A DNA stretch of 8,448 bases from CAWEFA01 sp963808135 (GTDB lineage: Bacteria; Bacteroidota; Bacteroidia; Bacteroidales; DTGW01): assembly GCA_963808135.1 (NCBI GenBank), contig CAWEFA010000134.1, forward strand, positions 1 to 8,448. Reading direction: 5' to 3'. The notes below the pieces were generated by a model. That model was given only the letters and a program-made list of their open reading frames with translations, did not search any database and was not told the origin of the DNA. The translations under genes were made by a program, and so were the position numbers. How positions within the stretch are numbered: the stretch's first letter is position 1; the number at the start of each line of letters is the position of its first letter. Positions 5,668 to 8,448 of the stretch are shown piece after piece.

Positions 5668-5761
5668 TTGAAAATAACATATAAATTAAGTGTATGGCTA
5701 ATTTTTCAAACACGAAATTTTATGAAATTTTAAGTTGTTTTAAATAAATACAGAAGGTTAA

Positions 5762-8023
5762 ATGTTTCAATTGAATTTTAAATTTCAAACCAAACTTTAT
5801 TTTTTACTTTTTTTTGTTTTAATTTCATACAAACAAATATATGCCCAGAACATTGATGAATTAAGAGTTTCGGGCAAATATAACAATGTTGGTTTAATTA
5901 ATGTTTTAAAATCGATCGAGGGAAAATATCCTGTCCATTTTTTTTATAAAAGCGCATGGTTCGAGAAAGATTCAGTTAAATTAAATTTCTTGGAAACCCC
6001 GATGAAAATAGCACTTGACAGAATATTGGATAACCTGCCTTATACTTTCGAAATAATTCAGGGAAACAATATTATTTTCTTATCAAATGAAGAAACTTAT
6101 AAAATTTTGGGGAGCAACGCGAATATTGCAACTAATAATATAGACAATAGCATAAAAATAATCGGAAATCCTGCTGAAACCGGCAAATATAAGAAAGTTG
6201 CCCTTTCCGGAATTATTAAGGATGGCAAAACAGATGAACCGATTATAGGGGCAACTGTGCAGGCCGAAAATACAAATACCGGCGTTATTACAAATTTAAA
6301 GGGTTCATATTCTATGACGTTGCCTCCGGGAGATTATAATATTATTGCGTCAAGTGTAGGATATGAAAGGAACAGTACAAAAATAAAGCTGATAAGTAAA
6401 GGGGAATTGGAAATTGAATTATTTGAAAAATCGATAAAGATTGACGAAATAGTTCTATATGCCCAACGGCCTGACAAGAATGTACACAACAACCAGATGA
6501 GTATTGTTGAACTCGATGCCAAATCGATAAAGCAACTTCCCGCAATAGTCGGCGAAAAGGACATCATAAAAAGTATGACGATGTTGCCCGGCGTAAGTTC
6601 TGTTGGCGAATTCGGTTCGGGCATTAATGTTCGCGGTAGCGGGGAAGATCAAAACCTGTATTTGCTTCAGGGAGCCCCATTATTTAACACTGCGCATGTT
6701 TTCGGATTGCTGTCGGTTGTAAACCCCGATATTGTCAGCAATGTTACTTTATACAAAGGTTATATTCCGGCTAATTTAGGCGAAAGGGTATCATCGGTCA
6801 TGGAAATTTTGGTTAAAGATAAAAGCGACCAGAAACTTCATTTAAACGGCGGGATAGGATTGTTCGACAGCCGGATGATGGTTGAAATGCCAATATATAA
6901 AGATAATTTGTCGATCAAATTTGGTGGAAGGTCTGACTATTCAAACTGGCTGTTAAAGGAATTGCCTGATACGAATTTAAGAAAAAGCTCAGCTAAATTT
7001 TATGACTTAAATGGATTGTTGAATTGGAATTTCAATAAAAATAAAATTACAATATTCGGTTACACAAGCTATGACAATTTTCAGTATATAAACCAGCTCA
7101 ATTACGAGTACCGGAACAACTTGGGGTCATTTAGCTGGAACCATTATTACAGTAATAAAATGAATTCATCAATAGTTGTTTCAATTAGTAATTATACTGC
7201 CGCCAAAACCGATTATACCGACCCTAATCAACAAAGCCTTATCAAATCCAATTTAACTTATAAAAGTTTAAAGTATAATTTAAATGTGGCATCGATAAAA
7301 TATCATAATATCGACGCTGGTTTTCAAGTAACAAATTATCAAATTTCACCGGGGAAAGAATTTATACTTAATGTTAATCCGTCAATACCTTATGAAACCC
7401 TTGAGAATGAACAGGCATATGAAAGCGCATTGTTTATCAATGATAAATATGACATTACAGATAAAATAAATTTAGGCATAGGGATAAGGTTACCAGTATA
7501 TTTTTACGTTGGTCCACGCACAATTAGAGATTACATGCCAGGTATGCCGTTTAATGAATACTCTGTAATAGATACAGTTCGGAAATCCGGCATTATTTCA
7601 AAATATTACGGATTTGAACCCAGGGTTTCTGTTAAATACCAGTTGGATGAAAGCAGCTCCTTGAAACTTAGTTATAACAGGGATTACCAGTTTATTTCAC
7701 TGATTACATATACTGCTGTACCTACACCCAACGACATTTGGAAATTATCCGACCCTTATCTTAAACCCATTACATGCGATCAGGTTGCGTTTGGGTTTTA
7801 TAAAAATTTCAGAAATAATACTATTGAAACTTCCATAGAAACATATTATAAAAAACTGAAACATCTTATAGATTACAAAGCCGACGCCCAGGTTGAAATG
7901 AACGAAAATATTGAAACTGAATTGACAGATGCTGACGGGATGAATTACGGTATAGAATTTTTTGTAAAGAAAAACGGGGGACTAATCGATGGATCAATAG
8001 CTATACTTATTCACGTTCGTTAA
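5762..8023 (+). CDS. TonB-dependent receptor (STN, CarboxypepD-reg-like, plug, barrel), frameshifted near its 3' end
   Basis: This is an outer-membrane active transporter energised by TonB. Residues 1-29 are a signal peptide ending YAQ. An STN-type domain occupies about 40-110 (VGLINVLKSI, FLETPMKIALDRIL), suggesting signalling to an anti-sigma factor or contact with TonB. A CarboxypepD-reg-like beta-sandwich follows at about 147-225 (LSGIIKDGKTDEPIIGATV, GSYSMTLPPGDY). The plug domain covers about 245-355 (MLPGVSSVGEFGSGINVRG, YLLQGAPLFN, TLYKGYIPANLGERVSSV), and barrel strands run from there. Only the plug-to-barrel family is evident, not the ligand. There is no SusD-like gene in view; receptors of this type are often followed by a small lipoprotein such as DUF4249, which would lie to the right. 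In this frame translation stops at 8021-8023 after 753 residues, but family-like sequence leaves the frame at codon 746-747. The final seven residues (AILIHVR) are out-of-frame reading. The start ATG at 5762 is set by the signal peptide. Confidence 0.9.
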   Translation: MFQLNFKFQTKLYFLLFFVLISYKQIYAQNIDELRVSGKYNNVGLINVLKSIEGKYPVHFFYKSAWFEKDSVKLNFLETPMKIALDRILDNLPYTFEIIQGNNIIFLSNEETYKILGSNANIATNNIDNSIKIIGNPAETGKYKKVALSGIIKDGKTDEPIIGATVQAENTNTGVITNLKGSYSMTLPPGDYNIIASSVGYERNSTKIKLISKGELEIELFEKSIKIDEIVLYAQRPDKNVHNNQMSIVELDAKSIKQLPAIVGEKDIIKSMTMLPGVSSVGEFGSGINVRGSGEDQNLYLLQGAPLFNTAHVFGLLSVVNPDIVSNVTLYKGYIPANLGERVSSVMEILVKDKSDQKLHLNGGIGLFDSRMMVEMPIYKDNLSIKFGGRSDYSNWLLKELPDTNLRKSSAKFYDLNGLLNWNFNKNKITIFGYTSYDNFQYINQLNYEYRNNLGSFSWNHYYSNKMNSSIVVSISNYTAAKTDYTDPNQQSLIKSNLTYKSLKYNLNVASIKYHNIDAGFQVTNYQISPGKEFILNVNPSIPYETLENEQAYESALFINDKYDITDKINLGIGIRLPVYFYVGPRTIRDYMPGMPFNEYSVIDTVRKSGIISKYYGFEPRVSVKYQLDESSSLKLSYNRDYQFISLITYTAVPTPNDIWKLSDPYLKPITCDQVAFGFYKNFRNNTIETSIETYYKKLKHLIDYKADAQVEMNENIETELTDADGMNYGIEFFVKKNGGLIDGSIAILIHVR

Positions 8024-8448
8024 GACAAACCCACAGCGCTTTTAGTGAAGACGCTATTAATAACAATAATATATATAGGTCTTCATTCGACAAGCCCCAT
8101 GATTTAACTATTATGACAACATATCATATAAACAGAAGGGTGAGATTATCAGCTAATTTCAATATAGCTTCAGGCAGGCCGGTTACTGAGGCTGTAAATA
8201 AATATATTTTAATGAACCAAAGGAATGTTTTATACTCCGATGTGAACGAATACCGGCTACCAACTTATGACAGGCTCGATTTATCCCTTGTTATAGATGA
8301 AAATTTGAGATTGAAGCGGATGTGGAAAGGGAGTTGGGTATTTTCAATAATTAACGTTTATGGAAGAAAAAATCCATATTCCATATTCACTCAAAAAGAA
8401 AAAGAATATGCTTACAGCTATTCAATAAAAACTTACATGCTTTATATT
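8002..8448 (+). pseudogene. C-terminal barrel part of the same TonB-dependent receptor, in the shifted frame (runs off the window)
   Basis: From 8002 the frame reads YTYSRSLRQTHSAFSEDAIN and continues without a stop for 149 codons to the window edge. It contains the barrel blocks FDKPHDLTIMTTYHI, NFNIASGRPV, YRLPTYDRLDLSL and WVFSIINVYGRKNPYSIF, the expected last strands of the receptor. The upstream frame ends GGLIDGSI. One extra base, turning ATAGCTAT into ATAAGCTAT at 7997-8004, would restore GSISYTYSRS. So a single-base deletion, real or a sequencing error, has split the gene. The visible total is about 895 codons, and judging from family C-termini only around 15-25 residues remain beyond the edge. 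If the deletion is real, the protein would lack its final barrel strands and C-terminal residue and should not insert properly in the outer membrane. Confidence 0.85.

Larger units (their letters stand above)
5208..5761. other. Long gene-free stretch before the TonB receptor
   Basis: These 554 bases hold element C (5248-5380) and an AT-rich leader. An open frame of 106 codons at 5248-5568 overlaps element C and its low-complexity flank; its composition is not protein-like and I do not call it. Two hairpin-plus-T-run sites (about 5405-5447 and 5526-5545) and nested palindromes at 5640-5667 are listed separately. The last 90 bases before the receptor start are AT-rich, with AGAAGG at 5752-5757 just before the ATG. 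I see no RNA gene that I can name. Confidence 0.55.

Noticed and set aside
6334..6652. Three minus-strand open frames of 65-96 codons
   Set aside because: All overlap the plug-domain coding region of the TonB-dependent receptor and show no independent coding signal.

Overview
This is an AT-rich window of chromosomal accessory character from a member of the Bacteroidota. The phylum call rests on the outer-membrane receptor at the right end (signal peptide, STN domain, CarboxypepD-reg-like domain, plug, barrel), on the near absence of Shine-Dalgarno sequences, and on the type of IS1-family transposase. No rRNA, tRNA or CRISPR array is visible.

Layout from left to right. The C-terminal part of a PmeII-like type II restriction endonuclease enters from the left edge (1-458, +). 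A structured intergenic element, copy A (509-646), follows. Next is a complete 750-bp IS1-family insertion sequence (791-1540, transposase on the minus strand, read through a -1 frameshift at a run of eight A). A 5'-truncated NimA-like flavin-binding gene of the pyridoxamine-phosphate-oxidase superfamily (1541-1891, +) abuts the IS. Then come a stand-alone radical SAM protein with a SPASM-like C-terminus (2127-3299, +), element copy B (3348-3480), a membrane glycosyltransferase of family GT39/PMT_2 (3600-5207, +) and element copy C (5248-5380). A 380-bp AT-rich leader with nested inverted repeats leads into a TonB-dependent receptor (5762 to the window end, +) that carries a single-base frameshift near position 8000.

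The strongest pattern beyond the genes is the element family. Three diverged imperfect hairpins lie in the same orientation, each 45-56 bases after the stop codon of a plus-strand gene. Each has an outer AAC box, a 2-nt unpaired spacer and an L-stem. The other side returns through the L-stem and a 5-6-nt spacer ending GAAC to a GTT (or ATT) box. The AAC-to-GTT length is 126, 122 and 122 bases. This 'one gene plus one asymmetric 3' hairpin' layout resembles the attC sites of integron gene cassettes, although the R boxes are degenerate and no integrase is in the window. If that reading holds, the endonuclease, the nim remnant, the radical SAM gene and the glycosyltransferase are unrelated captured genes, which fits their lack of shared function. 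The receptor at the right end is probably part of a different, ordinary nutrient-uptake locus.
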